A DNA stretch of 14,195 nucleotides from the NCBI GenBank assembly GCA_036524115.1, contig DATDCY010000045.1, positions 1 to 14,195 on the forward strand, read 5' to 3'. This DNA comes from a bacterium (GTDB lineage: Bacteria > JAUVQV01 > DATDCY01). Positions within the stretch are counted from its first letter, which is position 1; each line of letters starts with the position of its first letter. Shown piece after piece: positions 6,771 to 14,195 of this stretch. The translations under genes were made by a program, and so were the position numbers. Below the pieces are notes generated by a model. The model ran no database searches. It had not been told where the DNA came from and saw nothing but the letters and a program-made list of their open reading frames with translations.

Positions 6771-7883
6771 GTGAAGGACGAGAGGATCGAGCGGCTCGCC
6801 GAGGTCATCACCGGCTACTCCACAGGCGTCAAGCGCGGCGACGTGGTGCTCATCAGCGCCTCCGGGGAGGAGTGCCAGCCGCTGCTCAAGGCGGTGCACC
6901 GGCGCTGCCTCGAGCGCGGCGCCAAGTACGTCGAGATCCAGTTCTCGTTCCCGGAGGTCGCCCGCGACCTCTACCGCTTCGGCTCGAAGGAGCAGCTCTC
7001 GCACTTCCCCGCGCACCGCCTGGCGTTCCTCAAGCAGGTCGACGTGTCGATCGGCATCGCCGCGGAGGCCAACTCGATGGTGCTCGCCGGCGTCGACCAG
7101 CGCAAGGTGATCGCGCACCAGCGGGTGCTGCGGCCGCTGCTGGACTGGCGCGTCAACCGCACGCGCTGGGTGGTGCTGCGTTACCCGACGCACGGGATGG
7201 CGCAGCAGGCAGGGATGTCGCTGGAGGAACTGGAGGACCACGTCTTCGCCTCGTGCACGCTGGATTGGGCCGCCGTCTCCAAGCGCCAGGACCCGCTCGT
7301 GCGGCTGATGGCGCGGACCGACGAGGTGCGCATCGAGGCGCCCGACAGCGATCTGCGCCTGTCGATCCGCGGCATCCCGCCGGCGAAGGCGGACGGCCAC
7401 CGCAACCTGCCGGACGGGGAGGTCTTCACCGCGCCGGTGAAGACCAGCGCCGAGGGGCACATCGTCTTCAACTGCCCGACGATCCAGGGCGGCCAGCCCT
7501 TCGACGACATCCGGCTGACCTTCCGGCGCGGCCGCGCTGTCGAGGGGACCGCCGCGGACGGGGCGGAACGGCTCGGACGGGTCCTCGACACCGACGCGGG
7601 GTCGCGCTACCTCGGCGAGTTCGCGTTCGGGCTCAACCCCGGCATCACGCGCCCGATGCGCAACATCCTCTTCGACGAGAAGATCTTCGGCTCGATCCAC
7701 CTCGCGCTCGGCAACGCCTATCGCAAGTGCGACAACCGCAACCGCTCGTCGATCCACTGGGACCTCGTGAAGATCTTCGGGCCGGGCAGCCGCGTGAGCT
7801 TCGACGGTACGCCGATCATGGTCGACGGGCGCTTCGTGCACCCGTCGCTGAAGCCGCTCAACCCGCCCGCGGGCCGGAAGTGA
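6771..7883 (+). CDS. M29-family metallo-aminopeptidase
   Basis: A 370-residue protein starting with GTG, 6 bases after a near-perfect AGGAGG. It belongs to the M29 aminopeptidases (AmpS, aminopeptidase T type), cytoplasmic enzymes that use two metal ions to remove N-terminal residues from peptides. The expected ligands of the family are all present in order: Glu217 (HRNLPDGEVFTAP), Glu283 (YLGEFAFGLNPG), His310 (GSIHLALGNAY), His329 and Asp331 (SSIHWDLV). The N-terminal half (residues 1-190) is the usual Rossmann-like half with GVKRGDVVLI. Length matches the family (about 370-410). The gene overlaps the next one by 4 bases. A TATTAT hexamer at 6691-6696 could be its -10 box, but no matching -35 is seen. 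Confidence 0.92.
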   Translation: MKDERIERLAEVITGYSTGVKRGDVVLISASGEECQPLLKAVHRRCLERGAKYVEIQFSFPEVARDLYRFGSKEQLSHFPAHRLAFLKQVDVSIGIAAEANSMVLAGVDQRKVIAHQRVLRPLLDWRVNRTRWVVLRYPTHGMAQQAGMSLEELEDHVFASCTLDWAAVSKRQDPLVRLMARTDEVRIEAPDSDLRLSIRGIPPAKADGHRNLPDGEVFTAPVKTSAEGHIVFNCPTIQGGQPFDDIRLTFRRGRAVEGTAADGAERLGRVLDTDAGSRYLGEFAFGLNPGITRPMRNILFDEKIFGSIHLALGNAYRKCDNRNRSSIHWDLVKIFGPGSRVSFDGTPIMVDGRFVHPSLKPLNPPAGRK

Positions 7884-8338
7884 GGGAGGCGGCGGCCGCC
7901 CGCCGCGGACCCGCCCGGGCGACGTTCCTCGCAGCGTGGGGCGGGATGCTCGCGGCGACGCTGGCGCTCGCGGGGATCGGGTCGCTCGCGACGCCGGCGG
8001 GCCTCGGCGCCGGTCCGGCCGGCGGCGCATCCGCGCTCCCGGCGGGGATCGCGCTGTTCGCCGTGCTCTGCGCCATCGCGGTGCCGCTGCTCGCGCGTGT
8101 CCTGCTGGCGCCTGAGCGGATCGCCCCGCGACTGCCGGCGCCAGATGCCGCCCTCGTGCGCCGCTACCTGCTCGTCGGCCACCTCGCGCTCTGGTCGCTC
8201 GCGGCGCTGCCCGCGCTGCTCGGCCTGGCGCAGCTGTTCCTCGGCGGCTCGCCGGCGACGCACTACGCCCTCTGCGCGCTTTCGCTGGTGGGGCTGGCGT
8301 GGCTGATGCCGACGGCGCGGCGGGTCGGGGGGCGGTAG
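7880..8338 (+). CDS. Small four-helix membrane protein
   Basis: A 152-residue protein whose GTG start overlaps the aminopeptidase TGA (GTGA), so the two are almost certainly translated together. It is very rich in Ala and Leu and has four likely membrane helices: residues about 14-37, 53-76, 96-121 and 128-144. A positively charged head (RR at 8-9) precedes the first helix, Arg residues follow helix 2 (R80, R84), and RR at 94-95 precedes helix 3. These charges place both termini and the central loop on the cytoplasmic side. I do not recognise a family or any catalytic motif. Pairing with a peptidase suggests a link to peptide handling or membrane state, but this is guesswork. Only the position and the overlap support it as a real gene, with a plausible membrane-protein composition. 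Confidence 0.75.
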   Translation: MREAAAARRGPARATFLAAWGGMLAATLALAGIGSLATPAGLGAGPAGGASALPAGIALFAVLCAIAVPLLARVLLAPERIAPRLPAPDAALVRRYLLVGHLALWSLAALPALLGLAQLFLGGSPATHYALCALSLVGLAWLMPTARRVGGR

Positions 8339-8349
8339 GGCGCCGCTTC

Positions 8350-8384
8350 GAAAGCCCCCCTGCCCCCCTTTGCCAAAGGGGGTT
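8350..8384. repeat. Palindromic intergenic repeat, copy 2, probable bidirectional terminator
   Basis: The unit reads AAAGCCCCCCTGCCCCCC then TTTGCC and AAAGGGGG, in the same orientation as the copy at 6617-6650. The hairpin has arms CCCCCTTT (8364-8371) and AAAGGGGG (8375-8382) with a 3-base loop. It is followed by TTCTT on the plus strand. It fills the 47-base space between two convergent genes and could stop transcription from both sides. Confidence 0.6.
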
Positions 8385-8385
8385 C

Positions 8386-9597
8386 TTAGGTCAAGAGCCG
8401 CTCGTACAGCTCCTCCTGCTGCCGCACCATGAGGTCGGCGTCGAACTCGCCGACGCGCCCGCGCCCGGCCGCGCCCATCGCCGCCGCGCGCGCCGGGTCC
8501 AGCAGCAGCTCCGCGACGTGCGCGGCAGCGCCGGCGACGTCGCCCGGTTCCACGAGATAGCCGCTGACGCCGTCGGCGACCGCCTCGGGGGCGCCGTCGA
8601 CACGGTACGCGACCACAGGCCGCGCGGCGGCCATCGCCTGCGGGAACACGCGCGGCAGTCCTTCCCAGAGCGAGGTCAGCACCAGGACGTCGAGGCACGG
8701 GATGATCTGCTCGGGGTCGCGGCGCCAGCCGAGCAGGCGGACGCGCTCGCCGAGACCGCTGCGTGCGATCTCCGCCTCGACCTCCAGGCGCAGCGGGCCG
8801 TCCCCCGCCAGCACGAACTGCGCGCCGGGGACGCGCGCGGCGACAAGCGCGGCCACGCGCACGAAGTCCACGGGGTTCTTCTGCGGCTTGAAGTTGCCGA
8901 TCATCCCGGCGAGCGGCCGCGCCGGGTCGAGCCCCAGCTCCCGGCGCTTGGCCGCGCGGTCGATCCCCGCCCCCGCAAAGCGCGCGAGCTCGATGCCGCT
9001 GCGGATCAGCGTCGCGCGCTCGCGCGGGAAGAGCCCGAGCGCAACCCCCTCCTCGATGTCGGCCTGCGCGACCGCGATGAAGTGCGTCGTCCGCCGCGCC
9101 GCCAGCCGCTCGAGCGCGACGTAGGCGCGCCGGACCGCCGGGCGCTGCCGCGGATGGAACGGATAGCCGTGGATGGAGTGGATGACCACCGGCACGCCCG
9201 CGGCCGCCGCGGCCATCCTGCCGAGGATGCCCGCCTTGCTGCTGTGCGTGTGGACGATCAGCGCCGGCGGACGCGCCCCCCCGGCGGCGGCCCTGGCGCG
9301 CGCGACCTCATCGCGGAAGAGCCGGACGAGTTCGCGATACGCCAGCGCCTCGCGGTGCGGTCGCACCTCGCGGACGAGGTGGCGCAGGAAGCGCGCCTCG
9401 TAGCGCCCCGACGCCGCCTCCCGTCGCGCCTCGTCGATCAGCAGCCCCTCGCTGCCCGCGACGAGCATCCCGGAGAAGCGCGCCGGGTCCAGGTGTCCGA
9501 GCGTGTAGAGGGTGTTCTGCTGCGCGCCGCCCAGCTCCAGCTTCGTGATGACATGGGCGACGCGGACCGGAGTGCGCACCGCGCGCGCTGCGCTCAT
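8386..9597 (-). CDS. GT4-family glycosyltransferase
   Basis: A 403-residue GT-B-fold glycosyltransferase, the last gene of the minus-strand glycan group. Its ATG (9597-9595) overlaps the stop of the FAD enzyme in ATGA, so the two are coupled. N-terminal domain: HVITKLELGGAQQNT (about residues 14-28), THSSKAGILGR (about 113-123) and HGYPFHP. C-terminal nucleotide-sugar domain: GNFKPQKNP (about 231-239), FVLAGDGPL, LLGWRRD, then SLWEGLPRVFPQAMA. The family's Glu-x7-Glu motif is present as Glu312 and Gln320, a variant also seen in other polysaccharide GT4 enzymes. Length is normal and no signal peptide is present, so it acts at the cytoplasmic face of the membrane. Donor and acceptor sugars cannot be read from the sequence; a role in surface polysaccharide assembly follows from the neighbours. 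Confidence 0.9.
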   Translation of the reverse strand: MSAARAVRTPVRVAHVITKLELGGAQQNTLYTLGHLDPARFSGMLVAGSEGLLIDEARREAASGRYEARFLRHLVREVRPHREALAYRELVRLFRDEVARARAAAGGARPPALIVHTHSSKAGILGRMAAAAAGVPVVIHSIHGYPFHPRQRPAVRRAYVALERLAARRTTHFIAVAQADIEEGVALGLFPRERATLIRSGIELARFAGAGIDRAAKRRELGLDPARPLAGMIGNFKPQKNPVDFVRVAALVAARVPGAQFVLAGDGPLRLEVEAEIARSGLGERVRLLGWRRDPEQIIPCLDVLVLTSLWEGLPRVFPQAMAAARPVVAYRVDGAPEAVADGVSGYLVEPGDVAGAAAHVAELLLDPARAAAMGAAGRGRVGEFDADLMVRQQEELYERLLT

Positions 9598-10895
9598 GCC
9601 GGGCCGGCGGCGATAGTCCGCGCGGCCTCGCGCCCCTGCGCGAGCGCGTCCTCCATCGCGGAGTACTCCCAGGCGCCGTAGCGCCCGATCGAGTGGACGC
9701 CGCGCTCCGCCAGCGCCGCGTGGATTCCGGGGAGCACTCGCGCCCGGTGGCGGTCGTAGAGGACGTACGCGTAGGGGACGTGGATGAGGTCCAGCGTCGC
9801 CGGCTCCTCGCCGGGCTCGAGGAAGCCCGCGCGCTCCAGTCCCCGGCGGATGCGCGGCCACAGCTCCTGGCAGCCCGCGCGGGCGCCGAACGGCAGCGTC
9901 GCCTCCACGTAGAGCGCGTGGTGGCCGGCCGGGGCGTTCGCCGGCGCGAAGTTCGTCGAGACCCCGACGCGGTAGAAGGGGTACGCCGGGTCGGGGAAGT
10001 AGCACCAGTGCGCGTCGGTGCGGGCCGGCCGCGCCAGCCCGACGTTCGCGACGCAGATCCGCACGCAGCGCAGTTTCTCGGCGGCGGCGGCAACGGCCGG
10101 CGGCAGGCCGTCGCTCATGCGCACCAGCTCCGGCAGCGGCGCCGTCGACACGAGCCGCTCGAAGTCCCACGTGCGCCCCGACAGCGTCTCGACGCGGCGC
10201 CGCCCCAGGTCGACGCGCACCACCTTCTCGCCGAGGTGCAGCCCGAAGTTGCCCCGGGCGAGCGCCGCGGCGAGCACGCCGATCCCGCCCTCGCGCGGGT
10301 ACTCGAAGACCGTGTTGTAGCCGAGGCGCAGGTCGGCGCCCGGCCGCGCCGCTTCCTGGATCTGCGCCGCCGTCGGCACCGGGACGGCCCACGCCGCCCA
10401 CGCGGGGTCGATGCGCTTGAGCGGCACGCGCCACATCTTGCGGTTGTAGGGGCCGAGGAAGTGCCGGACGATGCCGTCGCCGAAGTGGAAGCGCAGCCAG
10501 CCCTCGAAGTCCGCCGGGGCGACCGCCCCCGCCGCCTTCTCGCCGGCCGCGCGGAAGAAGCCGCGCAGGCACTCGTCGCGGACCCGCGCCGGCAGCTCGA
10601 AGAGGTGCGCCTGGAAGGGGTAGTGCACCCAGCGCCGGCCCGAGCGCACCATCGCGCGGCGGCGGTGGCGGGCGAGCGCGCCGGGGACGAGCGAGCCGAC
10701 GAAGCGGCGGATCGGCGGCTGGCGGAAGTGCAGCAGGTGCCCCGAGATATCGAAGGTGTAGCCGTCGCGGGTGTACGAACGGCACAGACCGCCGACGGTC
10801 GGCGCCGCCTCCAGCACCGTCGCCGCCCGCCCGAGGTGCCAGGCGGCGGAGAGCCCCGCGAGCCCTCCGCCGATGATGACTGTCCCCTGACTCAC
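9594..10895 (-). CDS. FAD-dependent oxidoreductase, UDP-galactopyranose mutase/protoporphyrinogen oxidase-like
   Basis: A 433-residue flavoprotein of the amine-oxidase superfamily. The dinucleotide-binding motif GGGLAGLSAA is at residues 9-18, followed by the LEAAPTVGGLCRS segment that holds the FAD ribose. GRYGAWEYSAMEDALAQGREAA (404-425) is the C-terminal flavin-contacting helix. FLGPYNRKMW and FEYPREGGIGVL in the middle are typical of the subgroup found in polysaccharide clusters, where the relatives are UDP-galactopyranose mutases and undefined FAD proteins. True protoporphyrinogen oxidase is less likely since no haem genes are near. A UDP-sugar mutase or related sugar-nucleotide step is the best guess, not proven. 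The GTG start (10895) is the only one compatible with the motif at residue 9, and it lacks a clear ribosome binding site. It overlaps the GT4 gene by 4 bases. Confidence 0.8.
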   Translation of the reverse strand: MSQGTVIIGGGLAGLSAAWHLGRAATVLEAAPTVGGLCRSYTRDGYTFDISGHLLHFRQPPIRRFVGSLVPGALARHRRRAMVRSGRRWVHYPFQAHLFELPARVRDECLRGFFRAAGEKAAGAVAPADFEGWLRFHFGDGIVRHFLGPYNRKMWRVPLKRIDPAWAAWAVPVPTAAQIQEAARPGADLRLGYNTVFEYPREGGIGVLAAALARGNFGLHLGEKVVRVDLGRRRVETLSGRTWDFERLVSTAPLPELVRMSDGLPPAVAAAAEKLRCVRICVANVGLARPARTDAHWCYFPDPAYPFYRVGVSTNFAPANAPAGHHALYVEATLPFGARAGCQELWPRIRRGLERAGFLEPGEEPATLDLIHVPYAYVLYDRHRARVLPGIHAALAERGVHSIGRYGAWEYSAMEDALAQGREAARTIAAGPA

Positions 10896-11002
10896 GGACT
10901 GATTCTACAACATGCCTACAAACCGCTCAGAGCGCTCCGTCAGACTTCTGTCCCGAGGCAGGTCGCGGGGTCCGGTCGCTGCGGGCCTTGATCGGCAGTG
11001 TG

Positions 11003-11053
11003 CCCCCGGGGGGGACAGCCGCGAAGCGGCGCCATCGGGGGGCGCCGCCCCCC
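11003..11053. repeat. Cluster of three GC-rich palindromes
   Basis: Within 51 bases there are CCCCCGGGGG (11003-11012), GCCGC-GAA-GCGGC (11018-11030) and GGGGGGC-GCC-GCCCCCC (11037-11053). They lie in the 209-base gap between the WecA-like gene and the FAD-enzyme gene. No T-tract follows any of them in either direction, so a classical intrinsic terminator is not shown. They may attenuate or stabilise the transcript. I see no coding frame with family signature in the gap. Confidence 0.45.
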
Positions 11054-11104
11054 AAGGAAGCGCCGGCCAGATGGCAATGCATGCTCGAGGCACGTGGCCC
11101 GGCG

Positions 11105-12142
11105 CTACAGGCCCATGTCGATCTTCTTGAGCCAGGCGGCCAAGCCAAGCGCACCCAGGCCGAGCACGCAGAGCACGCCGACTGCGCCGCGCCCGTCCAG
11201 CAGCATGATCGCCACCCCGGCGGCGCCGAGCAGCGCCGTCGTCGCGTAGCTCGCCGCCACCGTCTGGCGCACCGAGAGCCGCCAGCGGCGCAGCCGCAGC
11301 GCCACGTGGTCGGGGCTCCCCAGGAACATCGACACGCCGCGGCGGTAGCGGATGTACATGACGAACAGCGTGTCGAACACCGGCACGCCGAGGATCACGA
11401 GCGGCACGAGCACGCCGAGGTTGTTGTGCTCGGTGTAGCGGCCGATCATCGCCAGCGCGCCGAGGTTCAGCCCGATGAAGAGGCTGCCGGTGTCGCCGAG
11501 GTAGATCCGCGCCGGCTGGAAGTTGTAGCGCACGAAGCCCGCGAGCGCCCCGGCGAGCGTCGCCGTGAGGATCGCGATCTGGTGGTTCCCGTTGATGAGG
11601 GCGACGACGAGCAGCGCGAGGGCGACCAGCAGCCCGACGCCCGAGGCGAGGCCGTCCATGATGTCGATGAGGTTGATGGCGTTGGCGACGCCGACGAGCC
11701 ACAGCAGCGTCAGCGGCCAGTTCGCCCACCAGGGGAGCCAGACGATCTGCATCACGATCCCCGCCTTCATCAGCACGAGCGCCGCGAGCGACTGCCCCAG
11801 GAACTTGGCGCGCGGGGAGATCGCGCCGATGTCGTCGACGAGGCCCAGCAGCACGACCATCGTCCCGGCCAGCAGCAGCGCGAGCACCTCGCGGCTGAAG
11901 GAGTAGGTGATGCCGAGGGTGACGAGGAACGCTAGGTAGACCGCCGCGCCGCCCAGGTACGGGACGGGCTCGCTCTGGCGCTTGAGCTTGCCGTCCGGGC
12001 GGTCGACGAGGCCGTACTGCCGCGCGATCCGCATCGCCACGGGGGTGAGGCGGTCGGCGAGCAGCGCCGCCAGCAGCCCCGAGAGCGCCACGAGAAACCA
12101 CTGCCCGTGGCCGGTGGCGAAGAAAGCGGCGGCGGCGTCCAT
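11105..12142 (-). CDS. Polyprenyl-phosphate sugar-1-phosphate transferase (WecA/MraY family)
   Basis: A 345-residue polytopic membrane enzyme with about ten helices that would transfer a sugar-1-phosphate (N-acetylglucosamine in the best-known relatives) from a UDP-sugar to undecaprenyl phosphate, the first step of many surface glycans. Family motifs appear in order: DRPDGKLKRQSEPVPYLGG, VDDIGAISPRAKFLGQ (Asp103, Asp104, metal site), NAINLIDIMDGLASG (Asp160, Asp163), YLGDTGSLFIG (Asp217) and a SPDHVALRL loop. In WecA the last motif is usually rich in histidine (DHxHHRL type), but here only His279 remains. ATG 12142 was chosen since GGGG lies 6 bases before it; ATG 12157 is a possible alternative adding five residues and has no binding site. 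It lies only 34 bases behind the subunit D stop (19 if 12157 is used), so it may share the ATP synthase transcript. Confidence 0.9.
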   Translation of the reverse strand: MDAAAAFFATGHGQWFLVALSGLLAALLADRLTPVAMRIARQYGLVDRPDGKLKRQSEPVPYLGGAAVYLAFLVTLGITYSFSREVLALLLAGTMVVLLGLVDDIGAISPRAKFLGQSLAALVLMKAGIVMQIVWLPWWANWPLTLLWLVGVANAINLIDIMDGLASGVGLLVALALLVVALINGNHQIAILTATLAGALAGFVRYNFQPARIYLGDTGSLFIGLNLGALAMIGRYTEHNNLGVLVPLVILGVPVFDTLFVMYIRYRRGVSMFLGSPDHVALRLRRWRLSVRQTVAASYATTALLGAAGVAIMLLDGRGAVGVLCVLGLGALGLAAWLKKIDMGL

Positions 12143-12176
12143 GAGCCGCCCCAACATACCAGAGCGGCCGCCGGGG

Positions 12177-12809
12177 TCACAACTGCGCGGCGCGCGAGCG
12201 GCGCTTGAGCCGCTTGAGCCGGAAGGTCTCCTCGCGCGAGCGCTCCTCCAGCACGGCGAGGATGCCGGCGACGTCGCGGCGCAGCCCCGGGATGAGGATC
12301 TGCTCCAGCGCGTTGACCCGGCTGCTCGTGGCGCGCACCTCCTCGCCGAGCCGGCGCAGCCGCGTCTCCTGCACGGCGATGACGAGCGCCTGGTTGAGGA
12401 TTCTCTCGAAGGCGGCCGCCGTCTCCTCGATGAGCACCGGGGTCGTGGCCGGGTTGTAGCCGCGGGCATCGAAGGCGCGCACGAGATCGCGCGCCTCGAT
12501 CTCCGGCACCGCCACGCCCCAGATGCGCTTGTCGTGCACCTCCAGCGGCAGGGTGCGCCGCGTGCCCATCGCCGCCGACTCCAGCGTGAACTCGCCCTCG
12601 AGCGCCTTGGCGGCGTGCACGGTGCTCATCCCGGCGCGGCAGAGGTCCGTCAACTCGTGGCGCGAGTCCACGACCGTGTCGACGGCCGCCATGAACTCCT
12701 TCATCAGCGCGTCGCGCTTGCCCTTGAGCAGCCGCGCCCCCTCGACCGCGGTCGTGATCTGCCCCTTGAGGGCCAGCAGCTCCATCCGGGTCGGGTTGAC
12801 GCGCGCCAC
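12177..12809 (-). CDS. atpD: V/A-type ATP synthase subunit D
   Basis: A 210-residue central-stalk subunit that links the catalytic head to the membrane rotor. The N-terminal MARVNPTRMELLALKGQ and RLLKGKRDALMKEF are typical, as is the C-terminal heptad-rich part RVNALEQILIPGLRRDVAGI. Two long helices (about 1-75 and 120-200) would form the antiparallel coiled coil, with a short globular part between. The length matches the family (200-220). GTG at 12809 is the start, with AGGGGG upstream, 12 bases after the subunit B stop, which is the normal B-D order of such operons. It is translated from right to left together with subunit B. The name refers to the V-type nomenclature, not the F-type beta subunit. 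Confidence 0.95.
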   Translation of the reverse strand: MARVNPTRMELLALKGQITTAVEGARLLKGKRDALMKEFMAAVDTVVDSRHELTDLCRAGMSTVHAAKALEGEFTLESAAMGTRRTLPLEVHDKRIWGVAVPEIEARDLVRAFDARGYNPATTPVLIEETAAAFERILNQALVIAVQETRLRRLGEEVRATSSRVNALEQILIPGLRRDVAGILAVLEERSREETFRLKRLKRRSRAAQL

Positions 12810-12821
12810 GGGCCTCGCCCC

Positions 12822-14195
12822 CTACGGATAGACGGAGTCGCGCTTCTCTTCGTGCTCGAGGATGTCCTCCTCGATGCGCCGGTAGTACTTGTGGAGGATG
12901 CCCTTCTGCACGCGGATCAACTCCTCCTCGGGGAGCGCGCCGAGGATCCGCCAGCCCAGGTCGAGGGTCTCCTCGATGCCGCGGTCGGCCGCGCCCTGGC
13001 CGACGAACATGCGCTCGAACTGCTCGGCCACCGCGAGGTACTTGCGGTCCAGCTCGGAGAGCCCGCCCTCGCCGACGATCGCCTCGAGCCGGCGCAGGTC
13101 GCGACCCTGGGCGTACGCCGAGTAGAGCTGGTCGGCGAGCCCCTTGTGGTCCTCGCGCGTCTTGCCCGCCCCGAGGCCGAGGTTCATCAGCCGCGAGAGC
13201 GAGGGGAGCACGTCGATCGGCGGGTAGACGCCCTTGCGGTGCAGCGCGCGCGAGAGCACCACCTGCCCCTCGGTGATGTACCCGGTGAGGTCCGGGATCG
13301 GGTGCGTGATGTCGTCGTCGGGCATCGAGAGGATCGGGATCTGCGTGATCGACCCGGGCTTGCCCCGCACGCGCCCGGCTCGCTCGTAGATCGTCGCCAG
13401 GTCGCTGTAGAGGTAGCCGGGGTAGCCGCGGCGGCCGGGGATCTCCTCGCGCGCCGTCGAGACCTCGCGCACGGCCTCGCAGTAGTTGGTCATGTCGGTC
13501 AGCAGCACGAGCACGTGCAGGCCCCGCTCGAAGGCCAGGTACTCGGCGGCGGTCAGCGCGAAGCGCGGCGTGAGGATGCGCTCGATCGTCGGGTCGTCCG
13601 CGCGGTTGAGATAGATCACGGTGCGGTCCAGCGCCCCCGATTCCTCGAAGCTCGCGAGGAAGAAGGAGGCCTCGCGGAAAGTGATGCCCATCGCGGCGAA
13701 GATCACGGCGAACTGCTCGCCCTCGCCGCGCACCTGGGCCTGGCGCACGATCTGCGCGGCGATCTCGTTGGCCGGCAGGCCCGCCCCCGAGAAGATCGGC
13801 AGCTTCTGGCCGCGCACGAGCGTGGTCAGGCCGTCGATCGTGGAGATGCCGGTCTGGATGAAGTCCGCCGGCTTCTCGCGCGCCGCCGGGTTCATCGGCT
13901 GGCCGTTGATGTCGACGCGCCGCTCGGGCACCAGCGGCGGCCCGCCGTCGATCGGCAGGCCCGCGCCGTTGAAGACGCGGCCGAGCATCTCCGGCGCGAG
14001 GTCCGCCCGCGCGAGGTCCGCGGTGAAGAGCACCCGCGTGCGCTCGGCGTCGATCCCCGCCGTCTCCTCGAAGACCTGGACCACGACGTTGCGCTCGGAG
14101 ACCTCCAGGACCTGCCCGCGGCGCTCCGGCCCCTCCGGCGGGCGGATGCGCACCAGCTCCCCGACGGTCGCGCGCGAGACGCCGCCGAGGAAGAG
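12822..14195 (-). CDS. atpB: V/A-type ATP synthase subunit B (N-terminus outside window)
   Basis: The frame is open to the right edge, giving 457 residues of a protein usually about 460-470 long, so perhaps 10-15 N-terminal residues are missing. It is the non-catalytic nucleotide-binding subunit alternating with subunit A in the hexameric head. The visible N-terminus, [19 protein letters not shown], is the start of its beta-barrel domain. [16 protein letters not shown] stands at the place of the Walker A motif, degenerate as expected for subunit [21 protein letters not shown] carries the conserved Arg region of the interface, and [35 protein letters not shown] cut into parts ([24 protein letters not shown]) is a clear family signature. 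An internal GTG at 14153 is not the true start because the sequence upstream of it continues the domain. Confidence 0.96.
   Translation of the reverse strand, partial: LFLGGVSRATVGELVRIRPPEGPERRGQVLEVSERNVVVQVFEETAGIDAERTRVLFTADLARADLAPEMLGRVFNGAGLPIDGGPPLVPERRVDINGQPMNPAAREKPADFIQTGISTIDGLTTLVRGQKLPIFSGAGLPANEIAAQIVRQAQVRGEGEQFAVIFAAMGITFREASFFLASFEESGALDRTVIYLNRADDPTIERILTPRFALTAAEYLAFERGLHVLVLLTDMTNYCEAVREVSTAREEIPGRRGYPGYLYSDLATIYERAGRVRGKPGSITQIPILSMPDDDITHPIPDLTGYITEGQVVLSRALHRKGVYPPIDVLPSLSRLMNLGLGAGKTREDHKGLADQLYSAYAQGRDLRRLEAIVGEGGLSELDRKYLAVAEQFERMFVGQGAADRGIEETLDLGWRILGALPEEELIRVQKGILHKYYRRIEEDILEHEEKRDSVYP

Noticed and set aside
6617-8384. CRISPR array or transposon ends
   Set aside because: Only two repeat copies about 1.7 kb apart, no spacers, no transposase and no terminal target duplication were seen.
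8299-9681. 460-codon open frame on the plus strand
   Set aside because: It lies antisense to the GT4 glycosyltransferase, is extremely rich in Arg and Ala and has no family motif; high GC keeps such frames open by chance.
9693-10991. 432-codon open frame on the plus strand
   Set aside because: It is antisense to the FAD enzyme, whose motifs are unmistakable, and its composition (Arg, Val, Ala, Asp) is that of a shadow frame.
10988-11935. 315-codon open frame on the plus strand
   Set aside because: It is antisense to the WecA-like gene and rich in Glu, Arg and His repeats from reversed membrane codons; not a real protein.

Overview
The window is a high-GC (visibly near 70 %) bacterial chromosome segment with compact genes, frequent GTG starts, short or overlapping gene junctions and one tRNA. 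A V/A-type ATP synthase (subunits B and D), a WecA/MraY-type polyprenyl-phosphate sugar transferase and CCCCC-TTTGCC-AAAGGGG intergenic palindromes fit a free-living high-GC bacterium. A deltaproteobacterial or related lineage is my guess from style only; the sequence does not settle it.

Left part (1-1549, minus strand): a dienelactone-hydrolase-type alpha/beta hydrolase cut by the window edge, and a SAM-dependent O-methyltransferase of the acetylserotonin/CrtF type. A 221-base divergent intergenic region with two neat palindromes separates the methyltransferase from a plus-strand block (1771-5645). That block holds a 790-residue secreted protein of unknown function whose C-terminus looks like a VHL beta domain, a secreted TolB-like beta-propeller behind a very good sigma70-type promoter, and a PPC/DUF296 protein 9 bases further on. 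A frameshifted N-terminal scrap of a metallo-beta-lactamase-fold gene follows.

Middle (about 5745-6770): a stretch of clearly lower GC carries one unrecognised 158-residue gene on the minus strand. It is bounded by the 3' end of an initiator tRNA-Met gene, which has a textbook promoter upstream and a stem-loop terminator downstream. Next come an M29-family aminopeptidase and a small four-helix membrane protein whose GTG start overlaps the aminopeptidase stop. This pair is framed by two same-orientation copies of a C-rich/G-rich palindromic repeat.

Right part (8386-14195, all minus strand, so read from right to left): V-type ATP synthase subunit B (start cut by the window edge), subunit D, a WecA-type glycosyl-1-phosphate transferase, a gap with a cluster of GC palindromes, then an FAD enzyme resembling UDP-galactopyranose mutase/protoporphyrinogen oxidase, and a GT4 glycosyltransferase overlapping it by 4 bases. 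The last three look like a small cell-surface glycan module placed directly behind the ATP synthase operon. The best candidates for something new are the large secreted protein with the VHL-like tail and its neighbours, and the low-GC orphan gene between the tRNA and the broken MBL gene. I see no CRISPR array, transposase or recognised defence system.
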